Origin: Burkholderiales bacterium Ga0074133
GTDB taxonomy: Bacteria > Pseudomonadota > Gammaproteobacteria > Burkholderiales > Burkholderiaceae_C
DNA length: 64,000 nucleotides
Direction: 5' to 3'
Assembly: GCA_001464865.1 (NCBI GenBank)
Contig: LNEG01000009.1
Coordinates: forward strand, 62,001-126,000
Made by a program: the position numbers and the translations under genes. Positions 36,619-47,235 of this stretch are shown piece after piece. The first letter of the stretch is position 1; the number at the start of each line of letters is the position of its first letter. The notes beneath the pieces were generated by a model. That model ran no database searches. It was not told the DNA's origin and saw only the letters and a list, made by a program, of their open reading frames with translations.

Positions 36619-37800
36619 ATGAAGCACCTGAAACATCACATGCATAACCGGATTGCGCTCGCATCCGCCCTGGCCACCATGGCCATGGCGCTTGCCGCGC
36701 CGGCTCATGCCCAAGGAACTCCTCGTCTGGAGACCGTGGCCATCAAATCAGCACCGCGTACTGTGAATGAGATATTCACTATCTTCCAAACCGAACCCGT
36801 TGGTGGTGATGTGAGCCAGATCGAGGTTCCATCGCTGTCCATGACCGGCGCATCTTTTCAGATGGCAATGGACCTTGCACTGGCCGACAAAGGCCTGAGC
36901 ACATCAATTCGGACCCCGCTCAGCGACAAGAAATCCGATGTGGCTGTTCGAGGTGTTCGCGGCAACTTGGAGCAGGTGCTCAACCAACTCGGCCAGTCCT
37001 ACGACTTCTTCTGGATGGTCAAAGACGGGCTCCTGGTGATCGACGGCACGCGCACCTTTTCGTTGTCCATCCCTTCGGCGTTGGCATCGGATCGCGGCGG
37101 CTTCGAAAAGTCTCTCACCTCTTCTGGCGCTTCCGAGGTCCGATCGTTGGCCCTGGACAACATCGTGATCTTCCGCGCATCCCCCTCGGCACTTGACGCG
37201 GTTCGCCAGGTGCTCGAGGCCGCTTCAATCAGCCGTGGCATCCCCTCGGCGGCATTGCGCTTTGGCACCCCGGTGGTTGCCCAGGCTCCTGCACCCTCGA
37301 TCACTTCTTCGGCGGCGCCTGCCCCTCAATTGGCGGCAGCACCGTTGCCTGCTGTTGTCGCCGCGCCAGCACCAGCCCCTGTGGTGGTGGCCGCGCCAGT
37401 TGTTGCTGCCCCCGTTGTTGCCGCGCCGATGCCTGTGTTGCCGGCTGTGATTGCCTCACCCGCCTTGGCTGCACGTGCGCAGGCCATGGCACCCATCACC
37501 GCATCCCCGATCTCGGCCCCCGTGGTCACGAAGCCGGCGAGCGTCGAACCCCGCTTCTGGGGCATCAACGTGACCGACCGAACGGTCGAAGGCGTGCTGC
37601 GGCGTTGGGCGCGCGAACAAGGCTGGAGCCTGCGCTACGAATTCGATCGCATTCCAGTTCTGCGCCCAGCTTCGGTGATTGCTGGCGACTTCCTCGGAGC
37701 TGCCAAGCAGATCCAACTTCAACTCGTCGAGGCCGGTTACCAAATGGACCTCGCAACCATCGGCACCACGCTGCGTGTCTCCACCGGAGCTTCCAAATGA
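36619..37800 (+). CDS. PilL-like thin-pilus biogenesis protein with TcpQ-like C-terminus
   Basis: Signal peptide; C-term VEGVLRRWAREQGWSLRYEFDRIPVLRPASVIAGDFLGAAKQIQLQLVEAG; first gene of pilus operon. Confidence 0.65.
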   Translation: MKHLKHHMHNRIALASALATMAMALAAPAHAQGTPRLETVAIKSAPRTVNEIFTIFQTEPVGGDVSQIEVPSLSMTGASFQMAMDLALADKGLSTSIRTPLSDKKSDVAVRGVRGNLEQVLNQLGQSYDFFWMVKDGLLVIDGTRTFSLSIPSALASDRGGFEKSLTSSGASEVRSLALDNIVIFRASPSALDAVRQVLEAASISRGIPSAALRFGTPVVAQAPAPSITSSAAPAPQLAAAPLPAVVAAPAPAPVVVAAPVVAAPVVAAPMPVLPAVIASPALAARAQAMAPITASPISAPVVTKPASVEPRFWGINVTDRTVEGVLRRWAREQGWSLRYEFDRIPVLRPASVIAGDFLGAAKQIQLQLVEAGYQMDLATIGTTLRVSTGASK

Positions 37801-38501
37801 AAACCCGTTCCTCCTCCCTGGCAGCCGCTTTGGCCACGCTGGCCTCCTTTGGCGCTGCCGCTCAGCAGGCGGATGTGTCCGTGGCGGCAGCTCCGGCAAC
37901 TGTGAACATGCGTCTGGCCACATCCCAGATCGGAACGAGTGGCGTCGTTGAGCAGGCCCGTCTGCAGGAGGCCTTGAGTGCCTTGACGGTGCTGGCCATC
38001 GTGGGTGAGAGCGCCATCCTCAAGACGAACCGTCCCATCACCGGTCTGCCGCGCGACCTGACTGTCAAGAGTGGCCGCACCTTTGCTCTGCTGGGCGTGC
38101 CTGTGACCCCAAACGTGGTGGGTAGCACTGTGGAGTTTTCAACCGCCTCCTCGAGCGCCCCTGTGAGCATCGCGCGCCTGGGCCAGGAGGGCGCGGAGCT
38201 CGCCGCGCAAGCCATTTCTCCGCCCGAGTCGGACGACAAGGTCTGGGTGATTGCATCCGGTGGTTCGATCCGCGCGGCCGTGACCGAGTGGTCGCAGCGC
38301 GCCGGATGGCAGTTCGTCTGGGGCTTGGATGAGCGCGAGGACTACCAATTCAACGCGGGCAACCGCTTCACCGGCGACTTCCGCACCGCCATCTACGGCC
38401 TCTTCAACTCGCTGCCGCTGGACGTGAAGGTCCGTGCTGAGCTGCGCCCCGACAACACGCCCCCAATGGTCCTGATCACCCGTGACGAAGGAATTCGCTG
38501 A
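37797..38501 (+). CDS. TcpQ-domain pilus biogenesis protein
   Basis: Signal peptide; IRAAVTEWSQRAGWQFVWGLDEREDYQFNAGNRFTGDFRTAIYGLF; 4-nt overlap with previous gene. Confidence 0.65.
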   Translation: MKTRSSSLAAALATLASFGAAAQQADVSVAAAPATVNMRLATSQIGTSGVVEQARLQEALSALTVLAIVGESAILKTNRPITGLPRDLTVKSGRTFALLGVPVTPNVVGSTVEFSTASSSAPVSIARLGQEGAELAAQAISPPESDDKVWVIASGGSIRAAVTEWSQRAGWQFVWGLDEREDYQFNAGNRFTGDFRTAIYGLFNSLPLDVKVRAELRPDNTPPMVLITRDEGIR

Positions 38502-40384
38502 TGAACGCCGCCTCCAAAAACACCGCCCGCATCCTCAAGTTCTCGGCCATGGCCGCTGCCGTTCTGGCTGCTGGATGCTCCTCGAACCATGCCCTGGTCC
38601 AAAAGGACATCGAGCAAAAAGAGCGAACCGCACAGCCCGCGATGGAGCAGCCACGTCAGTTGGTGGTTGCCTCCCGAGTGACCGAGATCCGCGGCACCCG
38701 CACGCCAGTGACCCACATGGCCAACGCCAAGGGCAGCGAGTGGCTCAAGCGCCAGAAGGTCTCCATCAACGTTCGCTCGCCGATCACCTTGGCCTCCGTG
38801 GTCGAGAGCCTCGCCGCGCAGGGCGTGAACATCTCTTCCGACCTCAAACTCAACGCCTACAGCTTCGTGGGCCGCATCAACGAGACGGATGCTGAAACCG
38901 CCCTGAAAATCATTCTGGGCTCCACCGGCCTGGACTTTGTGGTCGACGACGTTCGCAAAGTGGTCGTGATCCGACCGATGTCTTCGCGCAGCTGGTATCT
39001 GAACATCGGCAACAGGAAATCGAACTTCTCGGCCGAAGCCGCCAAGGGCTCTGTCCTGGCGAATGGCTCCACCACCGACCCTCTGGGCAACTCTGGTAGC
39101 TCCGGCTCCACTGGTGGCCAAGCCTTCAACGGCGGTGCCACTCAGGTCAACACCGATGTGGCCGGCGCAGGCGCCGGCGTGAGCACGCAAGATGATTTCT
39201 GGGCGAGCCTGTCCAAGGAAATGGAAAGCCGCTTGAGCGTGCTCGTTCCGCGCGAGATGGCGGCCAAGGACGCCGGCGCGGCACCTGCGGGCGGTGCCGG
39301 CATGAACGTGCCGCCCTTGCCGCAGGCAATTGCTCCCGTCGCGCCCCCCGGCTTCGGTCCGCAGCCTTCGCAACAACAGTCGACCTCGGCTGCCGGTGGC
39401 TCGCCTGGAGCGAATGCTCCATCCGATGAAAACGGCTTCGTGAAGCGCCAGATCGGCAGCTACTCGATCAACCCTGAGACCGGGGCGGTCACAGTGCAGG
39501 CACCTACCTGGATCCTGAACGACCTGGATACCTACATCAAACGTGTGCAGGAGATGTACAACACCGACATCACCTTCTCCGGTGAAGTCATCCTGGTGAC
39601 CACCAACAAGGACGATTCCGAGGGCATCGACCTCAATGCGTTTGCCTCGTTTGCCAGCGGCAAGTTCGGCTTCGTGGTCCAGAACAATGCCTTGGGTGGC
39701 CTGACTCTCTCGACCGCCGCCGGTGCACTGGCCAGCCTCACGGCGCCCAACCAGCCTGTGGGCGGTGCCCTGGTAGGCGCCACCTACAACAACGGCCGCA
39801 ACGCGCTGCAGATCTTCAACGCCTTCTTGTCCGAGCAGGGCAATGTGAGCGTGGTCCAGCGCCCCCTGATCACGACCACCTCTGGCGTGCCGGGCATCTT
39901 CAGCAAGAAGTTCACCGACTACTACAACACGATCAGCCAGGAAGCCGTGGCCGGCAGCACCGGTGCTCCGGTGACAGCCACTCGAAACAACCTGATTCCG
40001 GTGGACTTCGGCACCGAGCTGCGCATCAACCCGCGCATCGACGTGAGCACCGGCCTGATCCGCGCTCAGCTGACGCTCAACCAGGCGCTGCAGTCGGGCA
40101 CCAAGACGATCCAGCAAACCATCACGGCAGGCAACAACTCGGTGACCGTGCCCACTGCGATCCCAATCGTGACCCGCCAGAACCTCTCCGGCGAGATTTT
40201 GCTTCGTGATGGTGACCTGGTGGTGGTCGGCGGCCAGAGCGAAGACTCCGGCACCACAAATGCCAACGGCCTGCCCGGTCAAAACGGTCCTGTTGGCGCC
40301 GGCATCTTCGGTGTCAAGCAGACCACGCAGACCAAGCAGACGTACTACTTCGCTCTGCGCGTGTCCGTCAACAAGCGCAAGTGA
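38501..40384 (+). CDS. pilN: type IVb pilus outer-membrane secretin, PilN-like
   Basis: Lipoprotein signal AAAVLAAGCSSN; C-terminal secretin-like VPVDFGTELRINPRIDVSTGLIRAQLTL...ILLRDGDLVVVGGQS. Confidence 0.8.
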   Translation: MNAASKNTARILKFSAMAAAVLAAGCSSNHALVQKDIEQKERTAQPAMEQPRQLVVASRVTEIRGTRTPVTHMANAKGSEWLKRQKVSINVRSPITLASVVESLAAQGVNISSDLKLNAYSFVGRINETDAETALKIILGSTGLDFVVDDVRKVVVIRPMSSRSWYLNIGNRKSNFSAEAAKGSVLANGSTTDPLGNSGSSGSTGGQAFNGGATQVNTDVAGAGAGVSTQDDFWASLSKEMESRLSVLVPREMAAKDAGAAPAGGAGMNVPPLPQAIAPVAPPGFGPQPSQQQSTSAAGGSPGANAPSDENGFVKRQIGSYSINPETGAVTVQAPTWILNDLDTYIKRVQEMYNTDITFSGEVILVTTNKDDSEGIDLNAFASFASGKFGFVVQNNALGGLTLSTAAGALASLTAPNQPVGGALVGATYNNGRNALQIFNAFLSEQGNVSVVQRPLITTTSGVPGIFSKKFTDYYNTISQEAVAGSTGAPVTATRNNLIPVDFGTELRINPRIDVSTGLIRAQLTLNQALQSGTKTIQQTITAGNNSVTVPTAIPIVTRQNLSGEILLRDGDLVVVGGQSEDSGTTNANGLPGQNGPVGAGIFGVKQTTQTKQTYYFALRVSVNKRK

Positions 40385-40428
40385 TTGCCCGAACTCCCTC
40401 TGGATCGATGACCCCCGGATTGCCCAAC

Positions 40429-41487
40429 ATGCAGACACGTTCCCTTCGCACCACCACTCAGCGCGGCTTCACCCTGATCGAGCTGTTGGTCACTGTGATC
40501 GTGATCGGCATCGTCACGGCCATCCTGGCTCCGGTCTTGGGGGAGCTGCTCGCCTCGCAGCGCCAGGCCTACAACGAGAAGCACAACCTCAACAATCAGC
40601 TGATTGCCAAAGGCCTGAGCGACTTCGCGCGCAACACCTCCCCAACCGGCCGCCTGCCGGCTCCGTACACCGGCGGTGGATACGACAACACGATCTTCAA
40701 CCCAGGTGATGCCACCGTTGAAGGTGCAGCCCTGACGCAGGCACTGACGCAAACCGGCGTCCAGGTCAACGAGATCAACGACGACGGCACGGCCGCCCGC
40801 ATGGTGCGGGTCTACCAGACCATCACCACGCCCACGATCGACATCCCGCTTTATTTCCAGAGTGGTCCACTGGTGACGCTGAACTATGACTTCGGCGCAC
40901 TGTTCCTGAGCCAGTGCTCGATGGGAACAGCCTCGTGCAACCCAACGGCGGCAACAGGTATTCCAGGCGTGAGCCCCGCGCTGACCTCGGCCAACTTCGC
41001 CAGCTACGCCACGACCGGGACCGATGGGCGCGTCCAGTTCGTCTCCTCGTTGCCAGTGCAGAAGGAAATGCTGGCCCGCTCGACCGAGCGCCTGGAGAAG
41101 GTCCGCAACGTGATGCTGGGCTACCTGCGTGCTCGACAGATCTCAGCCGCTGCCGGTGACCAGACCAACTGGTTCCCCAACCAGCTTGGCGCATCCGCGG
41201 CTGGCTCCCTGACAGGTGCCACACCCGCCACAAACCAGGGTTGCCGGGACGGCTGGTACACGCTGGGCACCAGCACCACGATCCTGTTGACCGTGGGCTT
41301 GGCTCCGGAAGAGTTTGCGCGCACCGCCTGGGGCGGAGCCATCCAGTACTGCCGCGATTACGACCCTTCGGGCACAGGCACAGCCAACGCGCCTCCCCAC
41401 TATGGCGCTTTGCGCATCAACAAGTCGGTCAGCACGGGCGCAGCACCCACTGCAGTGGCCGCAGACAACATCGTTCTGACGTTCTAA
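40429..41487 (+). CDS. prepilin-like protein
   Basis: Prepilin motif TTQRGFTLIELLVTVIVIGIVTAILAPVL. Confidence 0.85.
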   Translation: MQTRSLRTTTQRGFTLIELLVTVIVIGIVTAILAPVLGELLASQRQAYNEKHNLNNQLIAKGLSDFARNTSPTGRLPAPYTGGGYDNTIFNPGDATVEGAALTQALTQTGVQVNEINDDGTAARMVRVYQTITTPTIDIPLYFQSGPLVTLNYDFGALFLSQCSMGTASCNPTAATGIPGVSPALTSANFASYATTGTDGRVQFVSSLPVQKEMLARSTERLEKVRNVMLGYLRARQISAAAGDQTNWFPNQLGASAAGSLTGATPATNQGCRDGWYTLGTSTTILLTVGLAPEEFARTAWGGAIQYCRDYDPSGTGTANAPPHYGALRINKSVSTGAAPTAVAADNIVLTF

Positions 41488-41565
41488 ACGGCAGGCGTTG
41501 TGGCAGAGAAATCTGTCGTTTCGTGACTTGATCCTCAACCTCCCAACCATCCAGGAGAACTTTCG

Positions 41566-42150
41566 ATGAAATCGCTTCGTACCAAATTCACCCGCATCGG
41601 CAAAGCTGCCCAGAAGGGCTTCACGCTGATCGAACTCGTTGTGGTGGTGGCCGTCATCGGCGTGCTGATCGCCATCGTAGCGCCAAGCATCACCGGCTCG
41701 CGTGATGGCGCCAACGCCCAGCTGCTGGTGCGCTCGGCCAACTCCATCGCACAAAACTGGCAGATGATCAACCAGCAGTGCGGAACGAACTCGGCTGTAG
41801 CCACCACGCCCATCGGCGACATGGAAGACGTCGTCTTCGGCGGCACCGGCATCAACGCCGCCTACCAGGCCTGCTACACGCAATCGCGCGTTCTCCCGTT
41901 GACCGAGATCTCTCTGGGCAGCGGCAGCAACTACTCGATCGCCAACTACCCGGTGACCATCACCGGAGGCGGCACGGCCCCACTGTCTGTGACCTACTCG
42001 AACGTGCCCGACACGTTGGTTCTGAACATCGTTCAGCGCTACGACAACACCGCGGACACGCTGGCCGCAGGCGCCACGACCACGGGCGCGTACAGCTACA
42101 GCGCGCCGAGCGCGGGCTCGCGCAGCATCACCATCATCAAGCGCATCTAA
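41566..42150 (+). CDS. pilS: type IV prepilin, PilS-like (probable major pilin)
   Basis: QKGFTLIELVVVVAVIGVLIAIVAPSITGSRD. Confidence 0.8.
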   Translation: MKSLRTKFTRIGKAAQKGFTLIELVVVVAVIGVLIAIVAPSITGSRDGANAQLLVRSANSIAQNWQMINQQCGTNSAVATTPIGDMEDVVFGGTGINAAYQACYTQSRVLPLTEISLGSGSNYSIANYPVTITGGGTAPLSVTYSNVPDTLVLNIVQRYDNTADTLAAGATTTGAYSYSAPSAGSRSITIIKRI

Positions 42151-42170
42151 GCGCTTGCAGGAGGTAGACC

Positions 42171-42983
42171 ATGTTGCCAATGCTTGTCGCTGCTCTGGGG
42201 TTCTGGTTGATGGCCATCTTCGATGGCTCGGCCGGCACCTACCGCACGGTGGGGCAGACTTACCGCGACATGGTCAAAGAGAATCAAGTCCAGGAAATGG
42301 CGTCGGCGGTAGCGGAATTTCACCGCGAAACCGGCGCCTATCCGGCAGACCTGAACGCGCTGGTCACAACGGCCGGCAAAGAACATCTGCGATCCTCAAT
42401 GGACGCTTGGCAGGGCTATGCCCGCTCCGGCACCCTCAATGACGGCGTCTGGCGCTACACGCGCACCGCGCTTTTCATGCGCAACCCTACCGATGGACTG
42501 AGCTCCACCGACTACTTGGCCATCAATACTTGCGGCACAGGCGCTGCCACCACAGCCTCGAGCTGGTGCGGGCAGATGTCAAGCAAGTGGTACCGCGAAG
42601 AGTCCCGACAGGACTTCAATCGACAGATTTCGCAACAGCGTGCACGCATGAGCATGCTGCTGCAAAAACTTGCGTCGCACTACAACGCCGTCCAGGCGCT
42701 GCCAGACCGCAACTTCTCAGGTGGCGCGCTTGGTGCATCGAGCATCACCCGCGTCTCCGCGCTCGTGAACTACCTGGGCGCCGCCAACAACTGCACAGGT
42801 ACTTTTGTCTACATGAACTCGGTCCCGATTGAGTGCCAGGACATGTTCGACATCTGGGGTGGGCCGATCGGCTACCAGTTTGTCTCCAACAAGCGGGTCA
42901 TCCTCGTGTCCGAGTCGCCGCTGGTGAATGCAGGCGGCCAGGCCGTGCGCGTGGCCGCGGAGCTCGATCTCACCGGCCTGTGA
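42171..42983 (+). CDS. pilus-associated protein (PilV-position, unrecognised)
   Basis: N-terminal TM, then RDMVKENQVQEMASAVAEFHRETGAYPADLNALV; lies between pilin and ATPase genes. Confidence 0.55.
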   Translation: MLPMLVAALGFWLMAIFDGSAGTYRTVGQTYRDMVKENQVQEMASAVAEFHRETGAYPADLNALVTTAGKEHLRSSMDAWQGYARSGTLNDGVWRYTRTALFMRNPTDGLSSTDYLAINTCGTGAATTASSWCGQMSSKWYREESRQDFNRQISQQRARMSMLLQKLASHYNAVQALPDRNFSGGALGASSITRVSALVNYLGAANNCTGTFVYMNSVPIECQDMFDIWGGPIGYQFVSNKRVILVSESPLVNAGGQAVRVAAELDLTGL

Positions 42984-43042
42984 CCGCCGGCAGCGACCTT
43001 GCTGCCGTCCAGCAACGCCATCGCCAACATCGCGATCAAAAG

Positions 43043-43071
43043 TTGGCAGCGACATGCGTATGCGATATACT
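43043..43071 (+). promoter_or_regulatory. promoter, recurrent family (variant): TTGGCA-N17-TATACT
   Basis: TTGGCA 43043-43048, TATACT 43066-43071, 17-bp spacer. Confidence 0.6.
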
Positions 43072-43123
43072 CAACACAGCATTTTGACCGCCGTCCAGCG
43101 GCCACACAAACAGAAAGAGCGCC

Positions 43124-45004
43124 ATGAGCGATTTTGACTCCCACGTTGTCGAGGATGCCCAGAACCACGAGGCCTTGAAGCATGCCGCCGACCTGGGATG
43201 GACGCTTCCGCCCAAGTCGGTGATCGAGATGTGCAAGGCGCTGCTGATGGCGCGCAACATCCCGGCTGGTGAATTGCTGGTTCACCTCAACTACATCACC
43301 CATGAGCAGATGGAGCGGGCGATGGCGCGCCGCCCTGAGACGACTTCGGTCATCCAGTGGGTCGCACAGCAAGAGCCCAGCGCCGGCATTCCTGTGGAGA
43401 AGATGCTGGCACTGGTCAGCAACATCCCGCACTACGAAGACTTGAGCATGATGACCGTTCATTCGGTCATGCGCGAGCCCGATGCGCTCAAGCGCGCCGA
43501 CGAATGTGATGCGGCCGTGATGGTGATCGAAAATATCTCGCCGGTCCTTGTATTTGCCTCCGTCAACGGGCTGCTCAAGTTCAAGTCGATGGGCCGCGAA
43601 GACCGGGCCAACGACCCGATCCTGAAAGCGCTGGGCGAAGAGCCAGGTCTCGCGGTAGGTCTGCGTGACGAAATTTCATCCGTCCTCAAGGAGATGCACA
43701 GCCTGAGTGCCAGCGGTGGCAGCAGTGAGGCTGCGAACGTCTGGAACTCCGAGAGCAGCGAAAACCGCAAGGAAGAGGCGCGCGCCGTCAGCCGATTGCT
43801 CGATCACGCGTTGACCGAGGGCGCCAACGACATTGCCTTGCTGCCCAACCCCAACGGGGAAATGGTGGTTCAGATGCGCAAGTTCGGCCAGATGATGCGG
43901 CCCAAAGTGGTGGCCGATACCTGGTCCTCGGAGCTGGCCAGTCAGATCGTTAACCTGTTGATGTCCAAGTCGGGCGCGAACCCATCGAACACCGTCCAGC
44001 GCGTTCCCACCGATGGCCAGATCACCTACCGCTCCCAGGTCGGCGAAGCCTTCTTGCGGCTTTCGTTCATCCCCTTGAACCACCTGGGCTCCATCAAAAA
44101 CCTGACCTCGGTCTCGATCCGTCTGCTTCCGCGCACGGAAGCCTCCGTGAACCTGGAGAACCTGCGCTTGGATCCAACCGTGGTCGAGCAATTGAGCTTT
44201 GCTATGCAAATGTCCCAGGGCCTGGTGATGGTGGTGGGACCAACCAACTCGGGTAAATCGACGACGATTGCTGGCGCGATCGGTGAGCACGTGAAGCTCT
44301 TTGGCGAGAGCCAGAAGCGACTTTCGGTTGAAGACCCCATCGAACGGCTTGTGCCCGGCGTGACGCAGATCAACGCGCCACCAGCCAAATTGGCTGCCGA
44401 TGAGTCGGACCGTTTCAACATCATCCTGAAGGCCATCAAACGCCATGACCCGGACATGATCTGGGTGGGTGAGGTGCGCGACACGGTGACCGCCGAACTC
44501 TGCGTGGCTTCGGCAACCACCGGCCACTTGGTGCTCTCTACGCTGCACGCGAACCACACCCTGATGGGCTACGACGTGCTGGCCAAGTCGGTCCCCGAGG
44601 ACAAGCGTTTCCAGCTGATCGAGTCGATCTCCATGATCATCTCCCAGCGCCTGATCAAGCTGCTCTGTACTGCGTGCCACACCGTCGAGGACACCACTGA
44701 AGCCGATTACAAGATGTTCTCCAGGTACATCGACTCTGTGGGAGAGCAAGCCGACCTCCCCGATAAGTTGGCCCGGTACAACCCCGTGGGCTGCAAGGCG
44801 TGCAACTACGAGGGCTTCAACGGCATGGTGCCCATCAACGAGGTGCTTCCTTTCAACCGCAAGGTCAAGGATGCCGCCATCGAGATGCTCAACGGCAAGA
44901 ACAGCCGAGATGTCATGGCCGAGGCCAGGACGGTCACGCTTCTGCAGGCGAGCATGAAGCTGCTCCGCGAGAAGCGCATCGACATCAAAGATGTGCTGAT
45001 CTGA
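43124..45004 (+). CDS. pilQ: type IV pilus assembly ATPase, PilQ-like (GspE family)
   Basis: VMVVGPTNSGKSTTIAGAIGEHV, RLSVEDPIERLVPGVTQIN, DPDMIWVGEVRDTVTAE. Confidence 0.9.
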   Translation: MSDFDSHVVEDAQNHEALKHAADLGWTLPPKSVIEMCKALLMARNIPAGELLVHLNYITHEQMERAMARRPETTSVIQWVAQQEPSAGIPVEKMLALVSNIPHYEDLSMMTVHSVMREPDALKRADECDAAVMVIENISPVLVFASVNGLLKFKSMGREDRANDPILKALGEEPGLAVGLRDEISSVLKEMHSLSASGGSSEAANVWNSESSENRKEEARAVSRLLDHALTEGANDIALLPNPNGEMVVQMRKFGQMMRPKVVADTWSSELASQIVNLLMSKSGANPSNTVQRVPTDGQITYRSQVGEAFLRLSFIPLNHLGSIKNLTSVSIRLLPRTEASVNLENLRLDPTVVEQLSFAMQMSQGLVMVVGPTNSGKSTTIAGAIGEHVKLFGESQKRLSVEDPIERLVPGVTQINAPPAKLAADESDRFNIILKAIKRHDPDMIWVGEVRDTVTAELCVASATTGHLVLSTLHANHTLMGYDVLAKSVPEDKRFQLIESISMIISQRLIKLLCTACHTVEDTTEADYKMFSRYIDSVGEQADLPDKLARYNPVGCKACNYEGFNGMVPINEVLPFNRKVKDAAIEMLNGKNSRDVMAEARTVTLLQASMKLLREKRIDIKDVLI

Positions 45005-45016
45005 GGTCGCCCAACC

Positions 45017-46057
45017 ATGATGTCACTTCAACAGGTCGCCTCCGCGGCCGGCGCCATCGGCAACCAGGTCAATGCCGGGATTCCGATCACACAGGCCGTG
45101 CAGCGCATGGGCCAACTCCAGCCGGCCTACACTGAATTCTGGCTGCGCGCATCTGCCCTCCTGGCCGGCGGCGGCAAGCTATCCGATGTGATTGGCGAGG
45201 TCTGGCCCAAGACCATGATCGCCGTGATCCGGTCGGGTGAGGAGTCGGGAAAGATCGGCGAGGTTTTCGAGCGCATCGAGCAGACCGTCGAGCTCCAGAT
45301 GCAGCTGCGCAGCAAGATGATGGGCCTGATGTATCCGGTTGGCATGGGCCTGGCCGGCCTGGGCGTATTTCTGGGCTTCATGGTCTTCGTGCTGCCAATG
45401 CTCGCGAAGTCCATGGGTGGCAAGAAAAGCACGAGCTTCGTCTTCCAGTTCTCCGAGATGTTGTCCACCTTCGTGCACGCCAACTGGGTGTTCCTGATCG
45501 TTGGGGTGGTCGCCGGCCTGTTCTTCCTGGTCACATGGCTTCGCACCGAAGCCGCGCGGGACATGGTCATGGAGACGCTGCTGGGTGTGCCCATCATCAA
45601 GGAGGCCCTGCGCAACATGTACTTTGGCCTATGGGCGAATTACATGTCGATGATGGTCTCAGCTGGCATCCCGACCGTGAACGCCTTGAAATTCACAGCC
45701 CCCGTGCTGCCAGGCCCGTTGGCGGAGAGCATCAATGCTTTCGCCAAGGACGTTGGTGTGAACAACCGTTCCCTCTCCGATGCGGCCGACCTGGAGAAGC
45801 TGAATCCCAACGACGCTCGTGTGCTCTGGTGGCCCTTCTTCATCTCGAGCGCCTTCATCGTGAGCGAGCAGACCGGTGAGATCGACCGCGAGCTCAACCG
45901 GGTCGCCCCCGCACTCATCAAGGACGGGATCAGGAGTCTGGAGCGCTTCATCGCGATCCTGAACGTGGTGGCGCTTGCCGTCTCTGCGTTCCTGATCACG
46001 AGCCCCTTGGCTGCCTATTACCTGGAGATCTTCTCCGCCATAAGGACTGCAGGATGA
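45017..46057 (+). CDS. pilR: pilus inner-membrane platform protein, PilR-like (GspF family)
   Basis: GSPF-type: MIAVIRSGEESGKIGEVFERI...LMYPVGMGLAGLGVFLGFMVFVLPMLAK; duplicated half. Confidence 0.85.
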   Translation: MMSLQQVASAAGAIGNQVNAGIPITQAVQRMGQLQPAYTEFWLRASALLAGGGKLSDVIGEVWPKTMIAVIRSGEESGKIGEVFERIEQTVELQMQLRSKMMGLMYPVGMGLAGLGVFLGFMVFVLPMLAKSMGGKKSTSFVFQFSEMLSTFVHANWVFLIVGVVAGLFFLVTWLRTEAARDMVMETLLGVPIIKEALRNMYFGLWANYMSMMVSAGIPTVNALKFTAPVLPGPLAESINAFAKDVGVNNRSLSDAADLEKLNPNDARVLWWPFFISSAFIVSEQTGEIDRELNRVAPALIKDGIRSLERFIAILNVVALAVSAFLITSPLAAYYLEIFSAIRTAG

Positions 46058-47235
46058 AAAAAGACTATGCCGTCGTCGCCCAACTGGCCGACCTCGAAAC
46101 GCTGGAAGACTCCAAGGCCATCATCGCCGGCGAGGTGGTGTTTGCCACCATGGCCGATGATTCCGGTGCTCACGAGAACTTCGTTCGCCAGGATGACCGG
46201 GCCACCTCCGGCAACCTGCTGGATCAGTACAAGAAGGACGCCAAGAAGCTGCGCGTTTTCGTTGACCCGGCCCTTCTGAACCAAAAAGGACGGCGGTTTG
46301 CGTTCGCTGTGGATGCGTACTTGGCCTGGGGTCGCCGGACCAAGAGCAAGGATCCCGTGATCTTCTTCGGCGGGGCCCACACCTCCTCGGGTGTGAACGT
46401 GGATGTGCTCGTTTTCCTTGATGGCCGCCTGGAGGCTTACAGCGAGCGGGTGTTGCCCCACGTCGAGTCGTACACCTTCCGAAACTCGTTGGTATCGCTC
46501 GTCGAGGAATACAAGGCTCTGTACAACGATGCCTCGTTCTACCAGGGTGAGCCACTCACCCAGTGGAACCTGCCCGAGATCCAATGGGTCGGCCGGGACG
46601 CCTTGCGTGGTCTGCGCTACTCGCGCGTGGCTGCGCAAGCCACCAACAGCGTGAGCTACGCCGTGCCAGTTGGCATTGCATTGACCGGGGTCGCTCTCTA
46701 TGTGGGTGCGGTCACCGTGGGTTGGCAGCGTCTACAAACCGCAGGCGCCGACTACGAGATCGCGATCGACAACTCCGAGATCCGCAAGCAGGGCGGCATC
46801 AACACGGAATACCTCGATCTCATGAACACACGCCGGCTCTACATGGAAGAGCCCCGAAAGCAGGCTGTGCTTTCGCGCAAGGCGGCAGAGATCGCGGCCG
46901 GTGTGGCCCAGGTCAAAGAGGTGCGGATCATGGAAATGCACCTCCCGGCACCTACCGCGAATTCCTCCGCCCAGATCGGTCTGAATGCCCAAAGCGCAAC
47001 GAATGGAGCCATGCCCGGCTCTCCCGCCAACGCATCCGGTGTGGGCGGTCGTGAACCAGACGTGTTGCTCGTTCTTTCAGCGCCGAAGTCGGCGGCCACG
47101 GGCCTGGATCAGGCGGAAGCAGTGATGGCGGGCGTCGCCCAACAAACGGGTCTCTCCTTGCGCCTGGCCATGGGCGGCGCGCGCGAGCAGGATGGAAAAC
47201 GGGTATTCAACGTCGAGGGCTTCATTCATGAGTAA
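46054..47235 (+). CDS. pilO: PilO-like pilin accessory protein
   Basis: Follows PilR with 4-nt overlap; length and single mid-protein TM segment fit IncI PilO. Confidence 0.55.
   Translation: MKKDYAVVAQLADLETLEDSKAIIAGEVVFATMADDSGAHENFVRQDDRATSGNLLDQYKKDAKKLRVFVDPALLNQKGRRFAFAVDAYLAWGRRTKSKDPVIFFGGAHTSSGVNVDVLVFLDGRLEAYSERVLPHVESYTFRNSLVSLVEEYKALYNDASFYQGEPLTQWNLPEIQWVGRDALRGLRYSRVAAQATNSVSYAVPVGIALTGVALYVGAVTVGWQRLQTAGADYEIAIDNSEIRKQGGINTEYLDLMNTRRLYMEEPRKQAVLSRKAAEIAAGVAQVKEVRIMEMHLPAPTANSSAQIGLNAQSATNGAMPGSPANASGVGGREPDVLLVLSAPKSAATGLDQAEAVMAGVAQQTGLSLRLAMGGAREQDGKRVFNVEGFIHE

Noticed and set aside
38393-40438. 681-aa ORF on the minus strand opposite the secretin gene
   Set aside because: Antisense to a clearly coding secretin; low-complexity G/R/H composition typical of a GC-rich shadow frame.
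40429-42983. Shufflon or diversity-generating retroelement acting on pilus genes
   Set aside because: No recombinase, reverse transcriptase, template/variable repeat pair or inverted crossover repeats could be recognised.
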